This document shows, piece by piece, positions 45,951 to 56,835 of a stretch of 64,000 nt of DNA (the first letter of the stretch is position 1; each line of letters opens with the position of its first letter). The DNA comes from Tachypleus tridentatus (Eukaryota; Arthropoda; Merostomata; Xiphosura; Limulidae). Below the pieces are notes generated by a model. That model saw nothing but the letters and a program-made list of their open reading frames with translations, ran no database searches and was not told the DNA's origin. The position numbers and the translations under genes were made by a program. The stretch spans positions 159,483,290 through 159,547,289 of the forward strand of contig NC_134834.1 in NCBI RefSeq assembly GCF_004210375.1, read 5' to 3'.

Positions 45951-46299
45951 AACCCTAATGTAATCATATAATTACGAAAATATGGTAACACATAACTTGC
46001 CACTGTGTGAAGTGGCAAAGTCAAAGTAAGCATTATATTTTTCTATAGTATAGTTCAACATGTTTTTAAAACAGTGTACAGTATTATTATTTTTTTTATA
46101 AATACGGATAGCAAGAGTAAGTGACTAATGAAATTCTAAGTTGTATTGTTGTTTTCTTTTATTTATACCTATACTGTGAGAAGTGTATTTATAAAGAATA
46201 TATGGTAAGCAATTTTTCAGATTCCAATCCTTGTATGAATAAATACTAGTTTGATATAATTTGGGTTGATGTTATCAAAGACCGATGTAGTTTTGGTTT

Positions 46300-46571
46300 G
46301 GTTTGTTTGGGAATTTCGCACAAAGCTACTCGAGGGCTATCTGTGCTAGCCGTCCCTAATTTAGCAGTGTAAGACTAGAGGGAAGGCAGCTAGTCATCAC
46401 CACCCACCGCCAACTCTTGGGCTACTCTTTTACCAACGAATAGTGGGATTGACCGTCACATTATACACCCCCACGGCTGGGAGGGCGAGCATGTTTAGCG
46501 CGACGCGGGCGTGAACCCGCGACCCTCGGATTACGAGTCGCACGCCTTACGCGCTAGGCCATGCCGGGCCA
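46300..46571 (-). repeat. tRNA-derived SINE, family 1, full length
   Basis: Well preserved: tail GAATTTCGCACAAAGCTACT, central CACCACCCACCGCCAACTCT, head GGCCATGCCGGGCC. Confidence 0.88.
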
Positions 46572-46624
46572 CAACCGATGTAGTAAACAATGGTAAAATC
46601 AAAGGCCATTTTTATCTTCATAAC

Positions 46625-46769
46625 CAGTGGTTCCCAACCAGGGGTGCGAGATAACATTTGTTTTGGCCACCTTCATCTTTATTCTTAAATAAATAATTAC
46701 TGTGAGGGGTGCGAGAACACATTAAAATTTTTTAGGGGTGCGGGGCCTAAAAAAGGTTGGGAACCATTG
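46625..46769. mobile_element. hAT-type MITE (Charlie-like ends), 145 bp
   Basis: Ends CAGTGGTTCCCAACC and GGTTGGGAACCATTG are complementary. Flanking 8-mers TTCATAAC and CTCTTAAC match at six of eight positions, as expected for an aged hAT target duplication. The interior repeats GGGGTGCGAG. Confidence 0.85.
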
Positions 46770-46777
46770 CTCTTAAC

Positions 46778-48397
46778 ACTAGAATATTTGTTCGGGCAAA
46801 ATAATGTAAGTTCTTATTATACTGTGTTTTAATACAACAAAACTTGTAAAACCCAGTGATTTATAAAATAATATGATAAAACATTAGATAAACGTTTACA
46901 TATAAGTTGGAAAATGTTTCATCAGTTTTTAATACCGTAAGTTGTACTTTCACACTTAATTAAAACTTGTAATAAATAATATAACACCGTCACAGATAAA
47001 ACAATAATAAAATATTGCTTTAAGTTCCTACCAATAACTGTAGATAGTTGTATTTGTAACTCTTTCGATTCACTCTAATGCTGGTTGTACAAAAACGGAT
47101 AACTATCTTGTTGTTGATATGAAGGGAAACATAAAAACATTTCATTCATCTTAAATAAGCAGTAAGTGTACAGAAGCGTACCAAGGTTTACATGTACTTC
47201 TTGAACCAAATCACATGATGCCCTCCATATTAGCATTCTCGTGATTTTTATAGCACACGTCTTTGAAATTTTATTCAAAACATTGTTCTAGTTATGAAAT
47301 CTCGCCTTCTGTGCTCTTCGCTTTAAATAATATTTTATCAAAATATTCTTGTATTGAAATTGAACAAGGTTAAGTAACTAGTACATTTTATGTAAATTGT
47401 TTACAAATTTTTATTTGAGTACGCAAGAAGGGGTTGTTCTGATGCAACAAGCTGCTCGGCTGCTGTGTATGTATTTGTAATAGGAGTTGCTTTTGTTTTT
47501 GTTACTTCACATTTTCACATATGTGTAAGGCCTAATGCATAAAAACAAAACAAAAGCCAAATGGGAATGAGAATGTTCAACATAAAATAATCTGGACAGT
47601 TTTGGCTTTAGAATATCAAATTTATTTTACTTATTCTTTTATGAGCTCATAATTTTTCTAAAATTTTAGCAAGTCTAATAGAGATGACAGTCACGCAGTG
47701 TGCCATAGATATATTTCAAAGTAGTAATTTAAAGTGACGAAAAGCAAAATATTGTACCTGTGTAGGAATGTTAAGTGTGGTTTTCCGGACTGTTTATCAA
47801 TTTATGAGAACAACTCGTCCTTGAATTAGTCTGTATATGTGATGGTTATGGCTTAATCGGAAATACCTTGATTATCTTTCCAGTTTATAACTTATTTATA
47901 GTTAGTACTTAGAAGCGGCGACCTTTATATATGTATATATATCTATAATATTACGATAATTTTTGTTTGTTTGGTAGGCCTATTTATGAGTATTTCTGCA
48001 TATTAGAAAACTTTCCATTAAAACAAAGTTGTGTAATAAATTATAACAAATACGAATCTTGTTTTGTGTGGAAAGATCTAATACATTTTCATTCATATTT
48101 CGCTTGATTTAGAATTTTAGATGAATAGTTTAATAAAGTATAAGTTACTCACAGCGAAGCCTGAAGAGCGGGTTTTACACGAAATTAGGCGTTAAAGGTT
48201 TTATTTTGACCACTGTTGTTATAATTTACTTGTTTAATATAAGTTAAAAATTACAATACACTGTCAAGATTTAAGTAACATTTACTCACCTATGCAATAA
48301 AACTAGCTTCAGCGAATTAAAAATTTGCAAGATGAAGAATAGACAAGCTGTTAAATTTCTGGTTCGTGTAGGAATATTACTTACTAAATGTTTATGG
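46778..48397. other. Intergenic, nothing recognised
   Basis: AT-rich with a short (TA)n patch near 47930. Confidence 0.4.
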
Positions 48398-48518
48398 CCC
48401 CCGCTCGTACAGCAGTAAATCTTCGGATTTACAACGCTAAAATCAGGGGTTCGATTTCCCTCGGTGGACTCAGCAGATAGCCCAATGTAGCTTTGCAGTA
48501 AGAAAATACACACACTAA
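48398..48518 (+). repeat. tRNA-derived SINE, family 3, best copy
   Basis: CCCCCGCTCGTACAGCAGTA head, GGGGTTCGATTTCCC B box, CAGCAGATAGCCCAATGTAG tail, then AAAATACACACAC. Confidence 0.8.
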
Positions 48519-49800
48519 ATTTTTACCAAAATCTATGAGAAGTTTAAAAACTTTTATAATAGTAAAGTAAATGTTTACTTAATATTTTGAGGCATTTATT
48601 AGCACATAGGATATCAGGTTTACATTTGCAAATCCCACAATGGGTCAGCAGAAGTTTCTGGACTTACAACGGTTCAATTCTGGTTCTATTTCCCACGATG
48701 AACAGAAAAAAATGAACAAAAACGCAACTAATATGCATGTTGACGCGGGAAAATCTCATGGGATTAGTTGGTTGTCAAATTGAAAGTTTGTGGAATTATT
48801 GAGGATTATGACAGTAGGTTACAATTTGCCTGTGAAAACTTGTAATTACTTATCAATTTTGGTGGCCATGTTAGTTTTAAGTTAGCAGTAGGCTTACTAA
48901 TATAGTTAATAAATGAAATGAAATGGCCAAATTAGGCCGTGATTTAACATCATGAAAAATAATCTGTATAATAATAGGCTTGTTTGTGTGTTTGTTACAG
49001 AAGTCGTGTTCCAGTATGCATATTTAGATATCAGACAGCCAGGTGCGTTCACGTAACCATATTATTTAAAGTTACATGTAGCATTTTGGGTTATTTGAAT
49101 GTGTGTACAGAGGCTTCATAATTTGAACTGTATAGAAGCGTCATTCCACAGTAATTCAAACCTGAGAAAAGTTTCATGACTAAATCATCCTAGTTTACTG
49201 TGGAGTTTTTGTGAATGATTCATTCGAATGTATTTAGAAGCTTCATTGCTGGATCGTCTTAACCTGTGTAAGAGCTATATCATTGGTTCAATCTTGAAAC
49301 TTTCTTGACTCGATCAGCCTGACTTGTGTAGGAGATTCGTAAGTTGTAAAGGGATTTTAATTGCTTAAATATCTGCCTTGCTAATTTTTATCTTCCTCTT
49401 TTAATTGCAGTGACGTAATGGGATGAGTACTTCTGGTATGAAGCTTGTAAGAATGGTAAACGTTTCACAAACTACTTCCTGAATAGAACGGGAAATAAAC
49501 AGTTGTGAACAAGCACGAAAAATTGTTCACAAAGAAAATGCAAGGTGATTATATTGCAAGAAGTCATTAGAATATTGACTTAATTGGCCAATGGACCACT
49601 TGTATAATAAAATTGACGTTCAAACACAACTTATATTAAAAAAAACAACAACTACATTCGACTTACTGAACTTTAAATTTATTAATGATATTAATTGTTA
49701 CTACAAGTGAAATATTTGTCAATGCTCAAAAGAGAATTCAAAGGTCAGCTAAAATTAAAAGGGAATTTCAGATGTTCTACTTGCCCATTATTACACACTC
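48519..49800. other. Intergenic, mostly unrecognised
   Basis: A faint SINE-like trace near 48640-48710 (GGACTTACAACGGTTCAATT). Several related phrases near 49100-49330 (CTTCAT..., GTGTAGGAG) do not form a clear repeat. Confidence 0.35.
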
Positions 49801-49940
49801 CGCACCTCCAATGGCTTAGCAGTAAGTCTGCAAGTTTACGAATTTAAAAACCAGATTTCGATACTTGTGGTGGACAGAGCACAGGCAGCCCGTAGCTCAC
49901 CATGAAGTTTTTTTGTTTTGTTTTTTTTGCTTAACTGCAA
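49801..49940 (+). repeat. SINE family 2, diverged
   Basis: CACCTCCAATGGCTTAGCAG head, GATTTCGATACTTGTGGTGG B-box region and CAGAGCACAGGCAGCCCGTA. Confidence 0.6.
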
Positions 49941-51240
49941 GCAAACAACCAACTCACGTAAGTGCTCGTACGCTTGAATGATTAAAACGAAATTTAGATA
50001 TGCGTTTTAAAATACTTGGGACATTTCAGTGTTTTGCTTCGGTATTTGTTTAAGAGAAGAAATGACCAGTGAAACACCATTCTCGATCTCCAAACCAGGG
50101 CTCGATTTTTTTTAAATGTATCGATTGCGGATAGTCCATTATGTAGCTTTGCGCTAAAACAAATATATTCGCGAACCTCGCTTTAGGAAACAGTTCAGGA
50201 TTAATTTGTCGGCATCATGACAGAATGGACAAGATGGCCGGCAGAAAAGAAGTGGTCATGTAAGTTAAGAAACTACTCAGAAAGACGAACAACTCAAACA
50301 CTGAATTTTTTATTACACATTATCAGAACGTAACAAAACGTACAAGAAACCAATGTTAAATCAGCTTAGGACTAATTTATGTGTATGTAAGATAGAACAG
50401 ACGTTATAATTCACAAATACGTATATTTCAAGAATATGTGAACCTTTTCTTGACATTCTTTTTATTATTATTGATGTGTAATCAAGAAGTATTAGCCTAC
50501 ACAAATAATGTGTAGAATAAGTTTGTAAGCTTTGTAGAGGTGTACCATAAATTATGATATTATCAACACTCAGTGCGAAGTTTAATATAAGTCGGTTTTT
50601 AAAATAAATGTTTTACATTATAGAGGCAGTCTGTATGGGTTATATAATTATTTTTAAATTACATATCGAATATATATACGAGTAATTAGAAAGTTGTGAT
50701 CATATTTCGTGACTTGAGAACAACAATGATAGTATGATACTTCTGATTCAAATCAGGTTGGCTGCCAAGTTAAATCCACAATTTTCTTAAATTTGTCTGT
50801 TGTGGTTTAAAAATCAAGGCTTCTCGGTGGCTGAACAGTAATTCTGAAGACTTATAGCGCTAAAAATCGGGATTCTTTTTCGGTAATTGTTTCTTTCTTG
50901 CCAGTTGCCCACACAGGCTAGCTTCGTGTAGGGACCAGGATGTTGTTGACGTATTGTTACGATATCGTATTTTTGTAAATTATTTTTTGTTATTCGCTGT
51001 AGATGTATCGCCTAATTACTGACGTAACTAATGGTTTTTCGCACGCGCACTATGTATTGTCCTTTTGATATTCAAAATAAAATGTCTCAGTTTCTAAAGA
51101 TTCTAATCTTTTTTATCTTCCGTAAGCCTTGTGCTTTTAGTAAACCGTTTTATGAAATATCGACAGGTTTTGGTGCAGTTAACATTGGAACAGTGAACGT
51201 TTTCGTTAACTGTACATCCAGCGTGAATTTCGACATTCTA
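49941..51240. other. Intergenic, with a faint SINE trace
   Basis: Near 50815-50935 (TCTCGGTGGCTGAACAGTAA, GCGCTAAAAATCGGG) there is a decayed family 2/3-like head. Nothing else is recognised. Confidence 0.35.
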
Positions 51241-51479
51241 CAGGGTGGCCCGTAAGTCCCTACCCATCCATATGTTATTATGTTATATTCAGTAATACTA
51301 ATGATGAGTTGAAGGCAGCTGTTACCGCGGCATTTGGAACAATAACCCCTGCTATGTTGAGGAAAATGTCTCACAGAACATGGCATCGCATAATATTAAG
51401 CAGCGAGAATGAGGGACAGCACACAGATACACTGGATACATAAGATATATGGATGGGTAGGGACTTACGGGCCACTCTG
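51241..51479 (+). mobile_element. Mariner-superfamily MITE, 239 bp, keeps transposase C-terminus
   Basis: Near-perfect inverted ends of about 34 nt (CAGGGTGGCCCGTAAGTCCC and complement) with TA on both sides. On the + strand 51309-51443 encodes KAAVTAAFGTITPAMLRKMS, then HRTWHRIIL and a stop just inside the 3' TIR. It is an internal deletion derivative. Confidence 0.82.
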
Positions 51480-51481
51480 TA

Positions 51482-52651
51482 CGTTTAAATTAATTGCAAC
51501 AAAGAAAGAGAGTTCCTACGTGGATCTACCAAGAGAGAATGATTTTTGTGTATTGCGCACATTTGTAAATTATTGTATATATGTTACTATTTGCTGTTTG
51601 TATTTTTTATGTTATACATCTATAAAACTACGAAACTGCAGACTTGTTGATTTTATTTTGTTACGTATTATACAGAGTGGTAATATAGGATCTTAACAGT
51701 ATGAACACTGACATCCATCTCAGACATGGAACTTTGCTGAAAATCTCTCAGACTCATTGTCGGCTTCACAGTGAAGCCTAACCAGGCTTCTGCTTGTCCA
51801 GCTACTTTGTTTCAAAATGTGGACTGATCTGAGTAGTAGTGTGAAGTACATTCCACTTCTTAATGATCTACTTCATTTTACTCAAAAGGATAATCAGCGA
51901 CTTTGAAGTTTATTGTAACTTTTCCCTACAGTTTTATCCTTTACTTGTTTGGAAAAGTTCTCGGTCTTCGTGGCTGGTTTGTAGTATCACTTTTTTGATA
52001 TTGCTTGAACAAATGCATTTACTCTGAATCCGAGTTCAACCACTTTGATTACACAGGTACAGAGACAATTGCACTAATCTTGTAATCTCTTGTACCTGAA
52101 CAGATGTAGGTTTGTCGTTGTAATGGGATTAAATACTTATACAGTAGAAAATATTCTAATTTTTTTTGAAAATGTAACTTACTTAACGCTAGTATTTTGT
52201 AAGTAGTTTTCTTAGTTTGTGTCGATTCTAAACATAAAGTTCCATTTGAAAGTTTCATGATTGCAAACTCAGACGGCAACAAAATTTGGAAACTTTTCAG
52301 TGGGGGTGAATACTTCAAGGCACTGTTTGCAGTAAACATATCTTTAATGAGCGAGTTAAGATAGAATCTGATAATGTAATTTTGTTAAACTGGGCAAAAG
52401 TATTCGTATCAAATTAAATAAATTCGATGGAAAATTAGGTAATTGAAATTTGTATGTACATTATTTCAAGTTATTGAATGATATTTATTTATCGTATACT
52501 GGGCGTCTCAAAATGTTGTAACTGTAGGCACTTTAGTGAATTTTACAGAATATGTTGCACGTGTTGACCTGGTAATGTGAAACAAATTTGGATTAACTCA
52601 ACATGCTTCGACAGTGACGTAATAAGTCATATATATGAAATTGAGAAAGCT
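51482..52651. other. Intergenic, nothing recognised
   Basis: No supported feature. Confidence 0.4.
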
Positions 52652-52924
52652 TGCTTGTTTTTGAATATCGCGCAAAACTACTGGCGGGCTATCTGCGCTA
52701 GCCGACCCTAATTTAGCAGTGTAAGACAAGAGGAAAGGCAACTAGTCATCACCTCCCACCTCCAACTCATGGGCTACTCTTTTACCAACGAATAGTAGGA
52801 TTGGCCGTCACATTATAACGCCTCCAAGGGTGAAAGGACGAGCATGTTTGGTGCGAGGGGGATTCGAACCCGCGACTCTCAGATTACGAGCCTAACGCCT
52901 TAATCCACCTGGCCATGCCGGGCC
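52652..52924 (-). repeat. tRNA-derived SINE, family 1
   Basis: Near full length, with B box GGGATTCGAACCCGC on the + strand and head GGCCATGCCGGGCC. Confidence 0.86.
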
Positions 52925-53243
52925 ATTGAGAAAGCTGCAAGTCACAGATGTTTCAGGCATCATGTATATAGTTAAAGTGATTGTGGACAGAAGCACTGTT
53001 TGATGGTCATACCTAAATATTACACCTGCGTCAGGTGTTCGGATTCTGTGCATTTGTAATAGATTTGATTTTCATCACAAGAAACATTACCCCAGTCAAC
53101 ATGTCTACAAAACCAATAAACGGCGTTGAGTCATAAACATCTCCAAGAGAAATTCAGGTTTTAGTCTCGCTGTTTATTGAAGAGGTTTATTTGGTATAAA
53201 TCTTCTGTGCGTTGTTTAGATTTTAATTAGTATTGTTCCATCA

Positions 53244-53306
53244 CCTCTATCCCTAAAAAAAAAAATTACTGAACATAGTATCCCTAAAAAAAATATTACT
53301 GAACAT
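53244..53306. repeat. Tandem duplication of about 30 bp
   Basis: TATCCCTAAAAAAAA then ATTACTGAACATAG occurs twice in tandem, differing only in the A-run length. Confidence 0.75.
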
Positions 53307-53566
53307 AGTTACTGGTGAGAACTGGAATTTTCAACTTAGCCAATAGCTTATATGCGCAAGAGACTTATGACTCACCTATTGAGCTAACGACCAGAAAAAA
53401 TAAGCCAGCATGCAGCACTGCCCCTTCAAGAGTTCTACCCATCTTTATGAATCGAGAAATGGAGTTGCCACTTTAATAAAGTGCTCACTGTTCAGCGCCA
53501 TCGTCTTTCGAACACTGAATCTTCAAACTAACCAGCATACCAGCGTAGATAGTAAGAGGGATCTTT

Positions 53567-53729
53567 AGATATTCCTTGGTAGATCGTTTAGGCAGAGTAT
53601 TCATGATGAAACTTTGTAGAATGGACGGCAACTGACCTGAAGACGAAAGGCGGAAGACTTTCGAAACGTCGTCCTCTACACTTGTGTCTCCACAACAGCC
53701 AGTTGCCGTCCATTATAAAAAGTTTCATC
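53567..53729 (+). mobile_element. 163-bp insertion with hammerhead-like core (Penelope or retrozyme type)
   Basis: Flanked by a perfect 13-bp duplication AAGAGGGATCTTT (53554-53566 and 53730-53742). It contains long complementary arms (53605-53634 and 53700-53729, with GGACGGCAACTG pairing CAGTTGCCGTCC) around a core at 53637-53673. No ORF. Family placement is inferred from the ribozyme-like core and similarity of layout to the 58.7-kb element. Confidence 0.65.
53605..53729 (+). ncRNA. Hammerhead-ribozyme-like fold with long stem I
   Basis: CTGAAGA (53637-53643) fits CUGANGA. GAAAG/CTTTC then forms stem II, GAAAC follows at 53663, and GTC at 53668-53670 is a canonical cleavage triplet. The stretch between GAAA and the triplet is too short for a normal stem III; ACGT is self-complementary. 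The outer arms extend stem I across an internal loop. A cytosine between core and stem II and weak pairing beside the core are irregular, so activity is uncertain. Confidence 0.5.
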
Positions 53730-53742
53730 AAGAGGGATCTTT

Positions 53743-54421
53743 CATTGAAAAGGTAAACTTATGTGTATTCATATATATTAAGAAAACTTCGCAAGCATAA
53801 TGTTTCATATCTTGAAATGTACAGATCTAATAAATCTGCTTAAACATATTATTAACGCAACAAATCCCACCTTAACAAATATAGTTCATTTTTATGAAAG
53901 CTTAAATATTTACAAGTTTTGCCGCCTGAAAAGGAAATTTGATATAAACAGTCGAGTAAGCCCTGAGAACGTAAACGCTTTTTCTGTTTTATTTTTTCCT
54001 AATACGTGTACGTCTCTGTGCATATATGTATATAACTGGGAAAATAAAATAAAATTTCGTAGTTTTATAACCTTCTTGTTTTTCTCCCAACATCTGCATG
54101 AAACATTTTACTATTCGTATGCTAAATTCGAAACCACACGAGTGGTTTAATGTTTGTTTACACTTACTCACAGATAAATATATATTTCAAAGTGTGCATG
54201 CATAATTGGTTTATATTTTCCGCATTTTGCACTTGGCATGTTTCTGTGACCTCAGTGCGTTGTCACGTGATTGTATGCTCAATAGTCATTTACAATTTCT
54301 AATTACATCAACAGTAACTTACATTCGATCCTTTAGCATTGTGCCATTGAGTTACATGTTCACGAGAAAATAGTGCAAAATATTGGGACTGTTATTAATG
54401 TCGCATATTATTTCTGTATGT
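53743..54421. other. Intergenic, nothing recognised
   Basis: The longest open frame (53800-54150, + strand) has no family resemblance and a composition like the flanking noncoding DNA. Confidence 0.4.
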
Positions 54422-54696
54422 GGCTCGGCATGGCCAGGTGGGTTAAGGCGTTCGACTCGTAATCTGAGAGTCGCGGGTTCGCATCCCCGTCGCGCAAAAC
54501 ATGCTCGCCCTTTCAGCCGTGGGGTGTTATAATGTGACGGTCAATTCCACTATTCGTTGGTAAAAGAGTAGCCCAAGAGTTGGCGGTGGGTGGTGATGAC
54601 TAGCTGCCTTCCCTCTAGTCTTACATTGCTAAATTAGGGACAGCTAGCGCAGATAGCCCTCGAGTATCTTTGGCGAAATTAAAAAAAACAAAACAA
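54422..54696 (+). repeat. tRNA-derived SINE, family 1 (first copy of duplicated unit)
   Basis: GGCTCGGCATGGCCAGGTGG head, full central domain, tail CGAGTATCTTTGGCGAAATT with an unusual GTATCTTTGG shared only with the 56.3-kb copy. Confidence 0.87.
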
Positions 54697-54977
54697 TTTC
54701 TGTATGTACAGAGTTCCTGCTCTTTCAAACACGACCATGCTGACAGAATCAGAATTTTTGTTATTGTTGTTTTTTACCACTGCATGATCGATTTCACAAA
54801 AGTCTGAAACATTATATAAGTGTCTAGATTGTCTCTTACAACAGAAATATCTAAACCGTACTTTAAAAGGCAGCACCAAATCCAATTTTAGGTTTCGGAT
54901 TTACAATCACGGTAATGGCTAGGGTAAGTGTCAAATATGGGCTTACCTTGGTGTGGATACCTGTACGTGGTGAGGGG
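54697..54977. repeat. 280-bp sequence repeated at 56553-56835
   Basis: Both copies follow a SINE with the same rare tail, run from CTGTATGTACAGAGTTCC to GTACGTGGTGAGGGG, and differ at only a few sites. Copy one then runs into the pseudogene at 55.0 kb. Confidence 0.9.
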
Positions 54978-54989
54978 GCCTCCCATGAG

Positions 54990-55930
54990 AAGGTTCTGCA
55001 CTGAACATGCTCCTCTGACTATGCTCCCATGTTCTCCTTAAATTTATCAAGATGAACGTCAAGGATATGGATTTTCAGGGATATCCTGCAGCCCAATTTG
55101 CCGTAGTTCTTCACCAGAGCCTCAACTAGTTCCACATAATTTTCGGCATTGTGATTGCCCAAGAAGACCCGAACCACTGCGACAAAGCTGCCCCAAACGT
55201 TTTTCCTACTGAGCTTCTTGGGGAATTCTGTGCATTCCATGATCTTCTTTATTTGTGGTCCAACGAAGACAGCTTAGGGAAGAAGTCTCGAAGGTACTTG
55301 AATACTGCAGACTCCTTATCAAGAGCTGTGACAAACAGTTTCATAAAACTCAATTTTATGTGCAATGGTGGGAACAACACCTTCTGGAGGTCCATTAGTG
55401 CCTCACATTTGATATTGTACCTCCCCACAGAAAACTCGGTCCGTTGTGACCAGTGCTTCCTGTTGTAGTACATTGCGATGTCCCTGCTATCCCAAAGGCA
55501 AAGATAACAGGGAAACTTGGTAAAACCTCCTTGGAGACCCATCAGGAATGCCACCATTTTGATGTCTCCGATAACCTCCCAGCCATACTCATCATACTTC
55601 AAGGCTTCTAGCTAGGTCTTGACGCTGTTACGTTCCTCTTTGATGTGCACAGAATGAGCCAGGGGAAGAGACGAATACTTATACCCGTTATGGAGCAGCA
55701 CAGCTTTGAAGTTTCTGGATAAGCTATCAATGAAGAGGCACCACTTGTTGGGGTTATAAACAATCCTAATTGCCTCGCATAGACCGGATACATTTTTTTG
55801 CTCTTGCGTCTGAAGAATGCTTGCAGCTTCTTGATATCATCTCTGATAAAATCAGATAGGTCTATGTCTTTCCTTAGGCAACTAGAACTAAACTGAAGTG
55901 ATGAGTGGAGAGCCCCTGTAATGCTATGGA
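54990..55930 (-). pseudogene. Uncharacterised transposon-type protein family, pseudogene
   Basis: A minus-strand frame from about 55930 reads CLRKDIDLSDFIRDDIKKLQ, then VYNPNKWCLFIDSLSRNFKA, HNGYKYSSLPLAHSVHIKEE, a stop (TAG near 55613), then KYDEYGWEVIGDIKMVAFLM, GGFTKFPCYLCLWDSRD (a C-x2-C pair), PPLHIKLSFMKLFVTALDKE, FPKKLSR and ENYVELVEALVKNYGKLGCR, and another stop after NMGA near 55019. I recall this as a multi-copy protein seen in arthropod and other invertebrate genomes, with no assigned function that I know. The repeat copies and stops point to a mobile-element origin. Residues between DHK (55249) and MECTEFPKK (55240) are slightly disrupted. Confidence 0.6.
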
Positions 55931-56276
55931 AAGTTCTAGAAATTCTAAAAGGTTCTTGAAAATTCTTTAAGCTCTACAACATTCTAAAAAGTTCTTGAAA
56001 ATTCTTGTAAGTTCGAAAAAACATTCTCTATCAGCTACTCAGCACTGAATCTACCTGGAATATTCTGAAAAATGAGTAAATTTGAAAATTGCATTACCCA
56101 GGTCACAAAAGCAAAGTTTGAAGAGAAAAATAGGTCTTTTCCATTTACTTTAGTCATAAGCAATTGGGAAATAACGCTTTCTGCCCAGAAACAAGAAAAA
56201 GTAAAAATGTTGTTACATAGTGTAGTAGGGATTATTTCGAGATTCCAGGTTGTAAGTTATGTTGTGCTGTTTAAAA

Positions 56277-56552
56277 AGGCCCGGCAAGGCCAAGCGTGTT
56301 AAGGCGTGCGGCTCGTAATCTGAGAGTCGCGGGTTCGCATCCCCGTCGCGCCAAACATGCTCGCCCTTTCAGCCGTGGGGGCGTTATAATGTGACGGTCA
56401 ATCCCACCATTCGTTGGTAAAAGAGTAGCCCAAGAGTTGGCGGTGGGTGGTGAAGACTAGCTACCTTCCCTCTAGTCTTACACTGCTAAATTAGGGACGG
56501 CTAGCACAGATAGCCCTCGAGTATCTTTGGCGAAATTAAAAAAACAACAACA
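56277..56552 (+). repeat. tRNA-derived SINE, family 1 (second copy of duplicated unit)
   Basis: GGCCCGGCAAGGCCAAGCGT head, full central domain, and the same CGAGTATCTTTGGCG tail as at 54.66 kb. Confidence 0.88.
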
Positions 56553-56835
56553 ATTTCTGTATGTACAGAGTTCCTGCTCTTTCAAACACGACCATGTTGA
56601 CACATTCAGAATTTTTGTTATTGTTGTTTTTTACCACTGCATGATCGATTTCACAAAAGTCTGAAACATTATATAAGTGTCTAGATTGTCTCTTACAACA
56701 GAAATATCTAAACCGTACTTTAAAAGGCAGCACCAAATCCAATTTTAGGTTTCGGATTTACAATCACGGTAATGGCTAGGGTAAGTGTCAAAAAATGGGC
56801 TCACCTTGGTGTGGATACCTGTACGTGGTGAGGGG
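56553..56835. repeat. 280-bp sequence, second copy
   Basis: Matches 54697-54977 and stops at GTGAGGGG, where the two copies part. Confidence 0.9.

Noticed and set aside
53800-54150. 116-codon open frame, + strand
   Set aside because: No motif, no splice context and no family resemblance; composition is like the surrounding noncoding DNA.
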